Positions 23,801 through 33,712 of a stretch of DNA of 64,000 nt are shown here, one piece after another. Source of the DNA: Cladorhizidae sp. MBARI D1340-BT2 (lineage: Eukaryota; Porifera; Demospongiae; Poecilosclerida; Cladorhizidae); the NCBI GenBank assembly GCA_028752905.1, contig JAQNBH010000004.1, positions 6,072,358-6,136,357 of the forward strand, in the 5' to 3' direction. The notes beneath the pieces were generated by a model. That model did not search any database. It was given only the letters and a program-made list of their open reading frames with translations, and was not told the DNA's origin. Positions within the stretch are counted from its first letter, which is position 1. Each line of letters opens with the position of its first letter. The position numbers and the translations under genes were made by a program.

Positions 23801-26608
23801 CATCAAGGGGGGGGGGGGTTCAATCACTTCTGGCTGCACCAATAGAAGTGTTGTCTTATTGCCATAGATAAAAGGGATAAATGGATTGACACTGATCAGA
23901 TCTCAGACCAAATAATGACATGCCATCATCCATTTTGGGCGGGAAAATTTGAATTGCCAATTTATTCTCTTCCTACTTATCATCACCATAGTCGTGATGA
24001 TAAACAAGATCATCTTTTTTTTAAATAATAAAATAAATCTCAGCTTGTATTTGAGCTGTTGATGAGATCAGTGATATTGCTGGTGCTCTACACAGCTCTT
24101 CATCTCACAGGAGCCTTGCAGAGAATGACTCGGCGATCCAAAGAGCTACCAAAGTCACTAAGACCTATATAGTCAAAACTTACACTGGCAAGCGTCAGTA
24201 GTTCCTGGCTTCACAGTTGAGCTCAGCTTTAAGACCTAGTCAAAACTACACTGGCAGCATCAGTAGCTCCTGGTTTCACAGTTGAGCTCAGCTTCAAGAC
24301 TGATCAAACCTTGCGTCAGTAGTTCCTGGCTTCACAGTTGTGCTCAGCTTTAAGACATAGTCAAAACTTACACTGGCAGCATCAGTAGCACCTGGCTTCA
24401 CTTTTGCTTAGTTTTAACAGATCTGAAGCTATGCAGAGGGTCTCTTCACTGCATGAAACCAAGACAGAAACCTTTCTACTATCTTCTTCCAGAAAGCTCT
24501 CTTCGGTAAGGCCAAAGGTTCTGGCGTGGGGAACTTCTCGAATAACTTGAGCTGTGATGTCTGACAGTGGCGGATACCTCGGGCTGTCGGACTACCACGG
24601 TACAGTCCTCTTGGTAAGAGCGCATACTCCTACCTTGTTGCTCACGCCCACCATCAATTGGTACTCATATATCCACCACACCGACCGGAGTATTGCCACC
24701 ACTGATATCTTCTAACACCAAACATTGATATTGATGCTCTCAATCAAGTTAAGGCTGGTTCACAACACGACGATGGCTGAGTGTTCCGTTGCATTGCATC
24801 TTGACAATTAACTCTACTCATTTCGACCATGCAAAAATTCTAATCCAGCGTCGGAGCAATCAGAATGCTATAATCTATCACGTGTCCATCTTTGTTGTGC
24901 GTGGTTCGAAATGAATAGGGTCAGAGGTCAATTGACAAGATGCAATGCAACAGAACGCTCGGCCATCGTCGTGTTGTGAACCAGTCTTAAGTTGACTTGA
25001 TGCAAGTTGGGTCATCATGATTGATGGTTTCACTATAACTTTGTGTGTAAGAAATTGACTATTATACTACAAAAATAGTACCACAAACGTGTTAGCAAGG
25101 TTAAGAATTCAACTTGAAACCACGGAAACATTCTTGAAACCACGGAAACATCTGTGAGTAGCAAATTGCCTTGTCAAACATGACCTCGAGTAATTTAATT
25201 CCATCTGTACCAACTCCCCCCCCAACCCGACACATAACTTTAATCCCTCTGTTCGCTCAACACAATAAAAGAAAGCCTATCCTAGAAAGTAGAACACTGG
25301 CTGTTTCCTAGTGATGGTGTAATTAAACAAACGAAGTAGACATGCAACCTAGCTGCCAACGTTCGTTAATCAAAACTAAATAAGAAAACAAAGGGAATAG
25401 AAACTGTCTCAGTTCCAAGCCTAAATAAAGACGTCTACGTGCCATCAACAATTCTGTTCTTGATTAAAAATCACATTCCATGGTCTATGCTGGTGGGAGC
25501 TGTTTTGTTTTAATTGCATTACACTATCCAGGGAAGATGTATTCTGTACATGACTCCATGCATTGTGGTGACCCTGAGGCCATAAAGAAAGGACACATGC
25601 AAGCTACCCATGCATGTCTATAAGGACACATGCAAGCTACCCATGCATGTCTATAAGGACACATGCAAGCTACCCATGCATGTCTATAAGGAAAGTGGCA
25701 CAAGCAAGCTATCCATGCATGTCTATAAGGGCACATGCCATGCATGTCTATAATGACACTTGCAAGCTACCCATGCATGTCTATAAGGACACATGCAAGC
25801 TACCCATGCATGTCTATAAGGACACATGCAAGCTACCCATGCATGTCTATAAGGACACATGCAAGCTACCATGCATGTCTATAAGGACACAAGCAAGCTA
25901 CCCATGCATGTCTATAAGGACACATGCAAGCTACCCATGCATGTCTATAAGGACACATGCAAACTACCCATGCATGTCTATAAGGACACATGCAAGCTAC
26001 CCATGCATGTCTATAAGGACACATGCAAGCTACCCATGCATGTCTATAAGGACACATGCAAGCTACCATGCATGTCTATAAGGACACAAGCAAGCTACCA
26101 TGCATGTCTATAAGGACACATGCAAGCTACCCATGCATGTCTATAAGGACACAAGCAAGCTACCCATGCATGTCAAATGCCACTGCTTCGGAAATAATTC
26201 TATTTCCAACCTATTTCCAACCAATGCCACTGCTTCGGAAATAATTCTATTTCCAACCTATTTCCAACCTATAGTTAGCAGGTTAGTCCTCTTTCAATTA
26301 TTATTTTTTAAATTGCCCCCCCTCCCCCCCCCCCCCCCCAAAAACAGCACAACAACTATGGAACCAGCTAGCTATATATAATATATATATATATCCTACC
26401 ACAGAAAATGAGCAAGAAAAAAAATTAATATTCATCACCCCACCAGCATCTCATATTGCCCAGAATACATATACATATCAAAAATCAAAATCAAGATAGT
26501 TATAATAAAACACACCATGAAGAACTTGTCAAGAGGTGGTGTTTTGAAGAGATATCCTTCATGAAGCAGTATACTGTTTGCAGAGACTTCAAAATCGGGG
26601 GAATACAT
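13571..26608 (-). CDS. DOK/IRS-like docking adaptor, PH + PTB domains (three exons, whole gene span)
   Basis: Exons 26608-26516, 22546-22279 and 14859-13571 join in phase (0, then 1/2) to give 549 codons plus stop. The start ATG at 26608 follows an in-frame TAG. Residues about 15-118 form a PH domain with the hallmark WKKRWFVL at 33-40, split by intron 1. Residues about 125-222 form an IRS-type PTB domain (FHVTV... and IRRFG), directly after the PH domain as in DOK and IRS proteins. The tail is rich in Ser, Thr and Pro, has two 45-residue repeats (289-378), a basic stretch (about 434-472) and a Tyr-Tyr-Asn at 519-521 that could be a GRB2-type SH2 site when phosphorylated. DOK and IRS proteins dock on phosphotyrosine receptors at the plasma membrane and recruit SH2 proteins. 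Assignment to DOK rather than IRS or GAB is an inference from domain order and length. Confidence 0.85.
14094..14363 (-). repeat. 135-bp in-frame internal duplication in the DOK-like exon (copy B)
   Basis: Same pair of 45-codon units as in copy A, within the Ser/Thr/Pro-rich tail after the PTB domain. Confidence 0.95.
14860..17439. other. Intron 2 of the DOK-like gene, first part (copy B of the non-coding stretch)
   Basis: No exon seen. Twin of 5080-7640 with increasing differences from about 16740 onwards, including a poly-G run of 14 at 17243-17256 where copy A has only three G. Confidence 0.6.
17440..17850. repeat. 33-bp hairpin satellite, copy B (about 12 monomers)
   Basis: Same monomer as 7650-8875. 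In this copy the frame reading KGAVAPVTEHI is open through the whole array and ends TEHVYQ-stop, so the short version is fully open on the plus strand. No ATG starts that frame. Confidence 0.95.
17852..18026 (+). other. Candidate plus-strand exon/ORF after the hairpin satellite, copy B
   Basis: Counterpart of 8883-9065. It lacks two codons relative to copy A but stays in frame and ends at the corresponding TAA. Unrecognised. Confidence 0.35.
18345..18653 (+). other. Candidate plus-strand ORF leading into the satellite, copy B
   Basis: Counterpart of 9430-9701. It is open from an ATG at 18345 through the same peptide (...QIQDLTYNSASEQK...) into the satellite. One Leu/Pro replacement and two silent differences were seen against copy A. 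Unrecognised. Confidence 0.35.
18617..18962. repeat. Short 26/34-bp satellite array, copy C
   Basis: Only about ten monomers, against about 80 in copies A and B, flanked by the same sequences on both sides. It may be close to the state before the expansion. Confidence 0.95.
18965..19289 (+). other. Plus-strand ORFs beside the satellite, copy C (longer version)
   Basis: The frame at 19113-19289 is 58 codons long: TSDEEEAANVITVVMDYLLE, then a hydrophobic stretch and a charged end with SEEERRRLVRIF before a TAG. Copies A and B have lost part of this frame through an indel. A short frame at about 18964-19050 ends ...TSHEENK-stop. Coding status uncertain, no family recognised. Confidence 0.4.
19535..19702. 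repeat. 68-bp minisatellite, copy C (truncated)
   Basis: About two and a half units. The segmental duplication ends in the last one; the sequence after about 19702 is unrelated to copies A and B. Confidence 0.93.
20045..20265. repeat. 50-bp minisatellite (about 4-5 copies)
   Basis: Units contain GAGGGTTAATATTTCTAGCT followed by GTTGAGGCAATGGTTACATTCC. The stretch before it (19703-20044) shows no gene. Confidence 0.9.
20443..20725 (+). other. ORF overlapping a diverged fourth copy of the unit's plus-strand segment
   Basis: About 20560-20725 matches 19250-19420 at lower identity (shared GTGGAGCTGATTCTTA-like end, GCTGTAAG, GTAGTGCTGT/GTAGCGCTAC). Two overlapping plus frames are open here, an ATG-led 66-codon frame at 20443 and an 85-codon frame ending ...PHGNSLR at 20725. 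The second frame aligns with the degenerate frame of copy C, which also ends GNSLR. This points to an older insertion or duplication of the same coding-like module. Family unknown. Confidence 0.4.
20726..22278. other. Intron 2 of the DOK-like gene, last part
   Basis: No exon recognised. It contains a GGGAGGGGGAG stretch near 21770 and a CA-rich low-complexity block at about 21890-22265 (CACTCCACACACCTCTCAAC repeats) right before the donor of exon 2. ORFs in the CA block are by-products. Confidence 0.6.
21890..22265. repeat. CA-rich degenerate tandem repeat
   Basis: Irregular repeats of CACTCCACACACCTCTCAAC; the three plus frames stay open only because of composition. Confidence 0.85.
22279..22546 (-). 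CDS. DOK-like exon 2 (most of the PH domain)
   Basis: Bounded by CTCAG before 22546 and the strong donor AAAG/GTGAGT after 22279. It is 268 bp and ends in phase 1. It encodes SWKKRWFVL and then the PH strands, finishing with GVWVAKLLEG, the usual C-terminal PH helix with its Trp. Confidence 0.88.
22830..23090. repeat. Degenerate 13-14-bp repeat (GGTCACATG/CAGTCACATG)
   Basis: About 18 irregular copies of a short GTCACATG-containing unit within intron 1. Confidence 0.85.
23165..23465. repeat. 24-bp minisatellite (about 12 copies)
   Basis: The unit is CCTCCTCCTGCACCGCTCAT plus GACT-type ends. It is open on both strands as 8-residue repeats (MTRPPPAPL on plus). It lies in intron 1 of the DOK-like gene and I infer it is non-coding. 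Confidence 0.92.
23466..24753. other. Intronic stretch without a recognised gene
   Basis: It contains a poly-G run at about 23811 and a degenerate repeat at 24160-24420 built on CACTGGCAGCATCAGTAGCT and TTCACAGTTGAGCTCAGCTT. Nothing else identified. Confidence 0.55.
24754..24986. mobile_element. MITE with long terminal inverted repeats, flanked by TTAA
   Basis: The ends GGCTGGTTCAC and GTGAACCAGTC are inverted repeats that continue inward for roughly 60 bp with mismatches (ACACGACGATGGCTGAG against CTCGGCCATCGTCGTGT). TTAA lies on both sides (24750-24753 and 24987-24990), a likely target-site duplication. The interior shares GCGTCGGAGCAATCAGAATGC with the element at 39605-40083, so the two are one family. 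It is 233 bp long with no transposase. Confidence 0.85.
24991..25584. other. Intronic stretch, nothing recognised
   Basis: AT-rich, with a short direct repeat ACTTGAAACCACGGAAACAT near 25110. No exon or element identified. Confidence 0.5.
25585..26175. repeat. 33-bp minisatellite (about 18 copies)
   Basis: The unit contains GACACATGCAAGCTACCCAT and GCATGTCTATAAG. The period is a multiple of three, so there are long ORFs on both strands. Located in intron 1 of the DOK-like gene. Confidence 0.95.
26180..26275. repeat. Two copies of a 47-bp repeat
   Basis: CCACTGCTTCGGAAATAATT and TATTTCCAACCTATTTCCAA occur twice in tandem, followed by a poly-C run near 26318-26338. Confidence 0.9.
26516..26608 (-). 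CDS. DOK-like exon 1 (start codon and first PH strand)
   Basis: It runs from the ATG at 26608 to ATG/GTGTGT at 26516, in phase 0 with exon 2. It encodes 31 residues ending HEGYLFKTPPLDKFFM, the first strand and loop of a PH domain. An in-frame TAG lies upstream, so this ATG is the only start available in this exon. Confidence 0.8.
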
Positions 26609-26639
26609 GACAACAAGGTCAACCACTCTCAAGTTATTC

Positions 26640-27289
26640 TACACAGTTACCTACGAGGTCTGAACTAGTTGAAGCGTGGAGACTAAGCTGCTCATATATA
26701 TCGTCTTCGCAGTTTCCCTGACCACAAGCCCCAATTATTCTGAGAGAGGACAAACTTTCAACAATGCATAATAATGCACATGCGCAAAGAATGACTCGAC
26801 TCGCACCGGACGGTCAGATCCACTTTGCGGTGTGATGCCTTAGAGCTGCTCTATGGTCTTCTATTCATCCAGGCAGGGGCTGAGCTTTTCCCCCTACAAC
26901 AGCAGCCCCTCTTCTAAGAGATACCTTCAAATCCACTCTAGGTAGCTAGGTACACTAGGTATATAGCTACGTATTAATGGCCTGTGGGGCAATTGAAAGG
27001 GCAATTTGATATTTCGGTGTGTAATAGCTGGTAGTTACAGCGTACATGAATAATGCAGGTTGTTCATGTAAGGCATTAGTTCATGTAAGGCATTAGTGCA
27101 AGGCATTAGTGCCGACCTTCCTCATCCAAAGTTATATAAAAAAATATATATAAAAAATAAAAAAAAATTTTTATTCACACCCTCAAGTCAGGGTAAACAA
27201 TAACAAAATTATTAGTCTATTATAGAATAGATTATGGGTCTGACAACTCTCCAAAGGCACATTTTATGCGTTAAGTCACAGTAAAAATA
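26640..27289. other. Upstream flank of the DOK-like gene
   Basis: Presumed promoter and 5' UTR region. I cannot point to a specific promoter element. AT-rich at 27125-27180. Confidence 0.4.
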
Positions 27290-27900
27290 AAAAGGTCATG
27301 TATGCAGCATTTATTGACTTCAGAAAGGCCTTTGACTCGGTTGATCGCAACATTCTGCTGTACAAGATTAAAAATTCCCTTCGATCAAAGGCAAGATCTA
27401 TGACATCATTGCAAACCTGATACAAATTAGCGGTCTGCAACTCTCTGACTATATTACGCAACGTATAGGAGTACCTCAAGGCGATGGCCTCTCCCCACCT
27501 GCTTCCTCTTCTACATCACCGACCTCTCCTCTGAAATGTGTCACATTATTAAAATCATTCTTTTATGCGCGGATGATTTGGTAGTCTATTATAAATTCAG
27601 GTGACATTCAAGAAGCTCTTAATGTGCTCCATAGTTGGTGCTTAAAGAACAAGATAAAGGTGAACATTTCAAAAACGAGGATTATGAAGTTCAGGAAAGC
27701 TGGAAGACTTGATCACTTCACATATGACAACCAGGAAGTAAACATCACTTCCAGTTTATGAATATCTGGGAATTACATTCCAACCATCTCTAACATTTAC
27801 AATCCACCTAAATAGAAAAAAGAATAAAGCCTACTCAGCCATTGGATGTTTGCATCATCTTCAATTGAAACGGGGATGAAAATAAAATCCTTTGCATGAA
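27290..27900 (+). pseudogene. Non-LTR retrotransposon reverse transcriptase fragment
   Basis: The plus strand shows the RT landmarks in order but in different frames: YAAFIDFRKAFDSVDR (about 27297-27345), GVPQGDGLSP (about 27470-27500) and C-A-D-D-L-V (about 27565-27585). Spacing fits an ORF2 RT domain of the LINE type. Several frameshifts and stops make it a dead, truncated copy. Clade not assigned. Confidence 0.8.
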
Positions 27901-28656
27901 AATCTCCCCAATCATCACCTATGGTTTGCACGAGATCGCTCCTAACCTCCATTTGCACCACCTAAAATAAATAGACAAAGTTAAGTCATCCTTTATGAAG
28001 TGATATAAATACATACATTATTAGGACAAGGAAAGGCTTGCTCGAGTTTAAAGAAAGGAACAAAGGTTGCCTATTTTCTTTACCTGTAGATGTGGCACAA
28101 GTAGAATCTGGCTAACTGCTCTCAACTATTATTGTCCACTAACAGCTGGTACTCAACACTACACTATATATACAGGGAGTGTTGATTTGAACTTGATCAT
28201 CTAAGGCTTGTGTAAGCAATTGTGTTGTTCGTGAAGGAAGTTTAGAGGTGGTAGGCCTGTGCCAAGCATATTGCTAGCATAGGCCATAAAAACATTTGGT
28301 GTAGGCACCAACAGGTAAAGTCTATTAATGGAAACTGTTCTGTTTTGAGTTCCCCTCCCCCCCCCCCACCCCCACCTGATTACCAAGTGCATGGCAAGCA
28401 GCTGCTAGCTGGTTTTGAAAAGTAAGGGAATGAAGCCAAGGCTCCACTGAAACAAAGCTTCTGGTTACTTTCTCCAATGGTGTTAAAAAAAACACATACT
28501 TGTCTTCCAATACCAACTCATGATAACTCCATTCTCTTTCCCAATTGTAAGTGTTGACAAATTACTTCTGCACCTTGCAAAAGTTCAAAGGGTCCCTCTG
28601 CTGCAGATAGTGAAATATTTGTGATTATATGTGATTATATGCCAGAGAGTATATTT

Positions 28657-28917
28657 TCAATGCTGAGAACTGATTTGAAAACAAGGCAACATTGAACCAC
28701 TAGAAGATAATGTTGAAGCAGCAATTCTGTTTATAAAAACTACTAACATCCTCTGTAGCAGGTACTGAAATGAGTCTCTATCTTCAGTGGCTGTCTTGAG
28801 GCGACGTCCAAGTTCTCGTATAAAGACCTTTGTTTTGGGGCCAAAAACACCACAGGTCTCCACTGCCACTGGCATCAACAGGTAGGATGAAAGCATGACA
28901 GGGTTAAAATGAAGCAC
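28657..28917 (-). pseudogene. Probable C-terminal remnant of a non-LTR retrotransposon protein
   Basis: The frame reads ...PVAVETCGVFGPKTKVFIRE... and ...FQYLLQRM..., which resembles the conserved C-terminal block found after the RT in many invertebrate LINE-like proteins (PxAVETxGxFG...LLQR). It lies on the opposite strand to the RT fragment at 27290-27900, so it belongs to another insertion. The similarity is recalled, not computed. Confidence 0.5.
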
Positions 28918-29325
28918 AGAATAATGGGTAAAAATGGGAGCAAAATGTGTACAGGCCCAGTGGAAGTTTTGTTTAGTAAGTGCATTGAATTCTGGCCTTA
29001 TACACTAGGTAGCTTTTGGTGGGATCTACTGCTGTACCAGGAGATGAGAGGTAATAAGTTAAGGATGGCTAGACTTGGCAGAATTCCAGAATTCCACACA
29101 CAACTTGACAAGATAAAAAGTATATACTTTAATAAACTATGGGATAAGTATATATGCACATCTAGAAAACATCACACGGACAGAGGGAGGACCTTCTTGG
29201 AATTCAGAGAGCAGAAAGAGAGAACTGTTGATGAATGTCTGCTGGTTGTATACGAGAGTGGAATGAGATGTATATGTATGTCTGTTTATCTGCCCCTTCA
29301 AAAAAGAGACTACCCATCCCGTTAA
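28909..29325 (+). other. Unrecognised 138-codon plus-strand ORF
   Basis: Open from an ATG at 28909 to a TAA. The middle part (RMARLGRIPEFHTQLDKIK and following) is rich in charged residues and looks protein-like, but I recognise no domain. It overlaps the decayed retrotransposon area and may be a relic. Confidence 0.3.
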
Positions 29326-29574
29326 TGCACCCTTTACCATATAAAACCTGTGTACATGATTTGAATGATAAAAGGTTTTTCTACATGGGTACTCTATTCC
29401 CCCCTCTGCAATCCAGCACAGTTGTTCTTTATGGCTATATCATAAACATAGCTAGCTATATATATATAGGGTAATGTATACACCTGTGGGTTAATCCACT
29501 CTGCTTTGATCAACTTCTGAATCACATATTAAACAAGGTCCACTAATGTTTGAATATGTTTGTTGGAGTGGATC

Positions 29575-30040
29575 TGCCTGTCGGTATTGCTCTGCCTCTT
29601 GAGGTGCTCCCTCCAGAGGCTGCTAATCATATGCCCTGGCATTCCTCTGCCTCTTCAGTTGCTCCCTCCAGTGGCTGCTAGTCATACCTTAGCTTTCCTC
29701 CACCTCTCTAGTGCTTCCTCCAATGGCTGCTATTCATATACCCTGGCATTCCTCCGCCTCTTAAGGTGCTCCCATGGCTACTAATCATATGCCCTGGCAT
29801 TCTTCTGCTTCTTCAGTTGCTCCCTCCAGTGGCTGCTAGTCATACCTTAGCATTCCTCCACCGCTCGAGTGCTTCCTCCAATGGCTGCTAATCATATACC
29901 CTGGCATTCCTCTGCCTCTTGAGGTGCTCCCTCCAATGGCTGCTAGTCAAATATATACCCTGGCATTCCTCTGCCTCTTGAGGTGCTCCCTCCAATGGCT
30001 GCTAGCCAAATATATACCCTCGCATTCCTCTGCCTCTTGA
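29575..30040. repeat. Minisatellite of about 54-60 bp (about 8 copies)
   Basis: Units share CCCTGGCATTCCTCTGCCTC, TTGAGGTGCTCCCTCCAATG and GCTGCTAGTCATA. The minus strand reads SHWREHLKRQRNARVY in each unit. Confidence 0.9.
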
Positions 30041-30372
30041 GTTGTTGGTGGTTGGTGTTGCCATACTTGTGCTGTGGAAGCATCAGCTGGCTTGGCTGAA
30101 TACGTGACCTTGGAGGTTCTGAGAGATCTTAAAGCAGGAATGTTTAGTACACAACAAGAACTCAAATAATATTCAGTGATAATCCTACAAACTCCGGACC
30201 CAATGTCAAGGCTAACTTTATATTCGTTATTGCTTTTGAGACGACCACCATGAAACATGTTGGTGAGAGAGGAATGCAGCTTTCTGGTAGTGCAGAGATG
30301 GAGTTTATGGTGATCAAGCAGCATCTGCAGATAATTAATGTGTTTTGGGTACAGCTGATGCTCTAGTCCCAC
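29947..30372 (-). other. Unrecognised 141-codon minus-strand ORF running into the minisatellite
   Basis: The first about 110 codons are outside the repeat and read like a folded protein (...HINYLQMLLDHHKLHLCTTR..., ...EYKVSLDIGSGVCRIITEYY...); the tail is minisatellite. This could be a gene or mobile-element fragment extended by the repeat. No family recognised. Confidence 0.35.
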
Positions 30373-30379
30373 AGTTGGG

Positions 30380-31170
30380 AATTTTATGAAGCTCTACAGG
30401 CAATACAGGTATTACTGATAAAATTAACATTCCTATCTCAGGACATCATGTGCCATCTTGCAGCTCACTGGCTCCACCTAAATTTAAGTTGCAAGATTAC
30501 AAAAACACGTCCAGTGAGCTAATGCTAGCCTCCTGCTAGGTCTTCTGTAAAAGGTGTGGCTCGCGACACCAAGTCAGACAGGTCACATTATTTTTAGCAA
30601 CTCCTTTTTAAGATACTGCACTGGACAGCTCCTCGACTTCGTATTGCAATAGTGGTCAATCTTTTGATCCACTTATTGTAGCACTTATAGCTAGGCATTA
30701 CACTTCGGTAGTAGCTAGGTATAGCATTACACTTCAGCATGTACCTAGGTGTAGAATTTTATCTTGTGGTCCACGCCTATCTTGCCCCACAACATTAATC
30801 AGAGCTGTGCAATAATATCTTAATATTACATCATCATTTGGCATAATTAACATCTTGTCACAACTTTGGCCTATCGACTGCACTGTCCTAACACAACCCC
30901 AACTGTACTTTTAACTCAACCCTAACTGGTTCTAACGCAATCCTAATTGGTCTTAACCCAAACCCAACTGGTCTTCACTCAACCCAACTGGTCCAAAACC
31001 AACCCTAACTGGTCCAAACCCTTCTTGACCTAGCCCTCCAACTATGTGCTAGGTTTGATGATGTCATGTTGGTATTTGTGATATTCAGCATCGCACTTCT
31101 TTATTAGGCTATTCTTAATGTGGGTAGATTTGGTCAGTTGGCAAAACATCATTACTAACAGACTTTCAGT
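30380..31170. other. Stretch without a recognised gene
   Basis: Contains an irregular repeat around AACCCAACTGGTC at about 30890-31025. Nothing else seen. Confidence 0.5.
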
Positions 31171-31202
31171 GTGGATGTATCTTGTATAGGGGTGTGTTTT
31201 GA

Positions 31203-31442
31203 TCAGCCACTAGTGACTGTAAGTGGAGCAGTTACTGGAATAATGGATGGGGGTGAGGGAGAGGAAGGAACGAGGCATGAGACGGAACGAAGAGGAGTAG
31301 CTGTGGCACTCGTTGCTTCTGCAAGAGCACAGCGAGAACACTCTTCTAAGATGTTTCTATGAATGCCTCCCCAACAGATCGTGCCTTTAGAGACCGCATC
31401 TTCACAGGAAACAAACAACGGATTAAGTTCCTTTAAAACTAC
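31203..31442 (-). other. Minus-strand ORF, possible exon
   Basis: An open frame (...ELNPLFVSCEDAVSKGTICW...) outside the minisatellite; the plus strand is also partly open here. A TTTAAAG could serve as acceptor near 31433. No family recognised and strand not certain. Confidence 0.25.
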
Positions 31443-31454
31443 TTGAGGGACAGA

Positions 31455-31805
31455 CCCAGTGTGGTGTTGGAGTGTGTGTCCCCATAGAGCTATTGTCAAC
31501 CTACTTCAACCTGCCTCACCCCAGTGCGAGAGCTATTGTCAACCTACTTCAACCTGCCTCACCCCAGTGTGGTGTTGGTCCAGTGTGTGTCCCCATAGAG
31601 CTATTGTCAACCTACTTCAACCTGCCTCAACCCAGTGTGGTGTTGGTCCAGTGTGTGTCCCCATAGAGCTATTGTCAACCTACTTCAACCTGCCTCAACC
31701 CAGTGTGGTGTTGGTCCAGTGTGTGTCCCCATAGAGCTATGGTCAACCTACTTAAACCTGCCTCAACCCATTGTGGTGTTGGTCCAGTGTGTGTCCCTGT
31801 AGAAT
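31455..31805. repeat. 68-bp minisatellite, distant copy
   Basis: About five units of the same 68-bp sequence as in the tandem duplication, about 11.8 kb from copy C. It shows that the minisatellite itself has dispersed. Confidence 0.95.
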
Positions 31806-31869
31806 TACACACCATCTTTTCCACTCCGGAAGACATGACGTACACGAAAAGTATTTGTAGCATGGGACT

Positions 31870-31932
31870 CTTACTTTCATTTCTGCACAAATCTTGCAAT
31901 CTGTTGCTGAACTCCTCCAGCTTCAAGCTTCT
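31870..31932 (-). other. Possible small exon
   Basis: TTCTAG precedes it and a GAAA/GTAAGA donor follows on the minus strand. Two frames are open (RSLKLEEFSNRLQDLCRNE, or EKLEAGGVQQQIARFVQK followed by TGA). The product is unknown and this may be chance. Confidence 0.2.
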
Positions 31933-32049
31933 CACCTAGAACAACTTTGGTGCATGCAGAGCCATCATTTGCACTTCATTGTGGGAAAATAGTTGTAATT
32001 TTTGAGCATACGCTGTATATAGTTAGATATGAATGCTGCAAATACTGTC

Positions 32050-33712
32050 TCTATGCTTCAGTGCTGAGATAGACATTGCAAACACCATCTCTATGCTTCA
32101 GTGCTGAGACATTGCAAACACCATCTCTGTGCTTCAGTGCTGAGACATTGCAAACACCATCTCTGTGCTTCAGTGCTGAGATAGACGTTGCAAACACCAT
32201 CTCTGTGCCTCAGTGCTGAGACATTGCAAACACCATCTCTGTGCTTCAGTGCTGATTCAGTGCTGAGATAGACGTTGCAAACACCATCTCTGTGCTTCAG
32301 TGCTGAGACATTGCAAACACCATCTCTGTGCTTCAGTGCTGAGACATTGCAAACACCATCTCTGTGCTTCAGTGCTGAGACATTGCAAACACCATCTCTG
32401 TGCTTCAGTGCTGAGATAGACATTGCAAACACCATCTCTGTTGCTTCAGTGCTGAGACATTGCAAACACCATCTCTGTGCTTCAGTGCTGAGACATTGCA
32501 AACACCATCTCTGTGCTTCAGTGCTGAGATAGACATTGCAAACACCATCTCTGTGCTTCAGTGCTGAGACATTGCAAACACCATCTCTGTGCTTCAGTGC
32601 TGAGACATTGCAAACACCATCTCTGTGCTTCAGTGCTGAGACATTGCAAACACCATCTCTGTGCTTCAGTGCTGAGACATTGCAAACACCATCTCTGTGC
32701 TTCAGTGCTGAGACATTGCAAACACCATCTCTGTGCTTCAGTGCTGAGACACTGCAAACACCATCTCTGTGCTTCAGTGCTGAGACATTGCAAACACCAT
32801 CTCTGTGCTTCAGTGCTGAGATAGACATTGCAAACACCATCTCTGTGCTTCAGTGCTGAGACATTGCAAACACCATCTCTGTGCTTCAGTGCTGAGACAG
32901 ACACTGCAAACACCATCTCTGTGCTTCAGTGCTGAGACATTGCAAACACCATCTCTGTGCTTCAGTGCTGAGACATTGCAAACACCATCTCTGTGCTTCA
33001 GTGCTGAGACATTGCAAACACCATCTCTGTGCTTCAGTGCTGAGACATTGCAAACACCATCTCTGTGCTTCAGTGCTGAGACATTGCAAACACCATCTCT
33101 GTGCTTCAGTGCTGAGACATTGCAAACACCATCTCTGTGCTTCAGTGCTGAGACATTGCAAACACCATCTCTGTGCTTCAGTGCTGAGATAGACATTGCA
33201 AACACCATCTCTGTACTTCAGTGCTGAGACATTGCAAACACCATCTCTGTGCTTCAGTGCTGAGATAGACATTGCAAACACCATCTCTGTGCTTCAGTGC
33301 TGAGACATTGCAAACACCATCTCTGTGCTTCAGTGCTGAGACATTGCAAACACCATCTCTGTGCTTCAGTGCTGAGACATTGCAAACACCATCTCTGTGC
33401 TTCAGTGCTGAGATAGACATTGCAAACACCATCTCTGTGCTTCAGTGCTGAGACATTGCAAACACCATCTCTGTGCTTCAGTGCTGAGACATTGCAAACA
33501 CCATCTCTGTGCTTCAGTGCTGAGACACTGCAAACACCATCTCTGTGCTTCAGTGCTGAGACATTGCAAACACCATCTCTGTGCTTCAGTATTGAGACAT
33601 TGCAAACACCATCTCTGTGCTTCAGTGCTGAGACATTGCAAACACCATCTCTGTGCTTCAGTGCTGAGACATTGCAAACACCATCTCTGTTGCTTCAGTG
33701 CTGAGATGGAAA
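32050..33712. repeat. 36-bp satellite (about 45 copies) with a 40-bp variant
   Basis: The monomer is GAGACATTGCAAACACCATC plus TCTGTGCTTCAGTGCT. A variant with 4 extra bases (GAGATAGACATTG) is interspersed about ten times, resetting the reading frame. All frames on both strands are largely open; I do not regard them as genes. Confidence 0.96.

Noticed and set aside
25524..26381. Cys/His/Tyr-rich ORFs on both strands
   Set aside because: Stop-free 33-bp minisatellite only.
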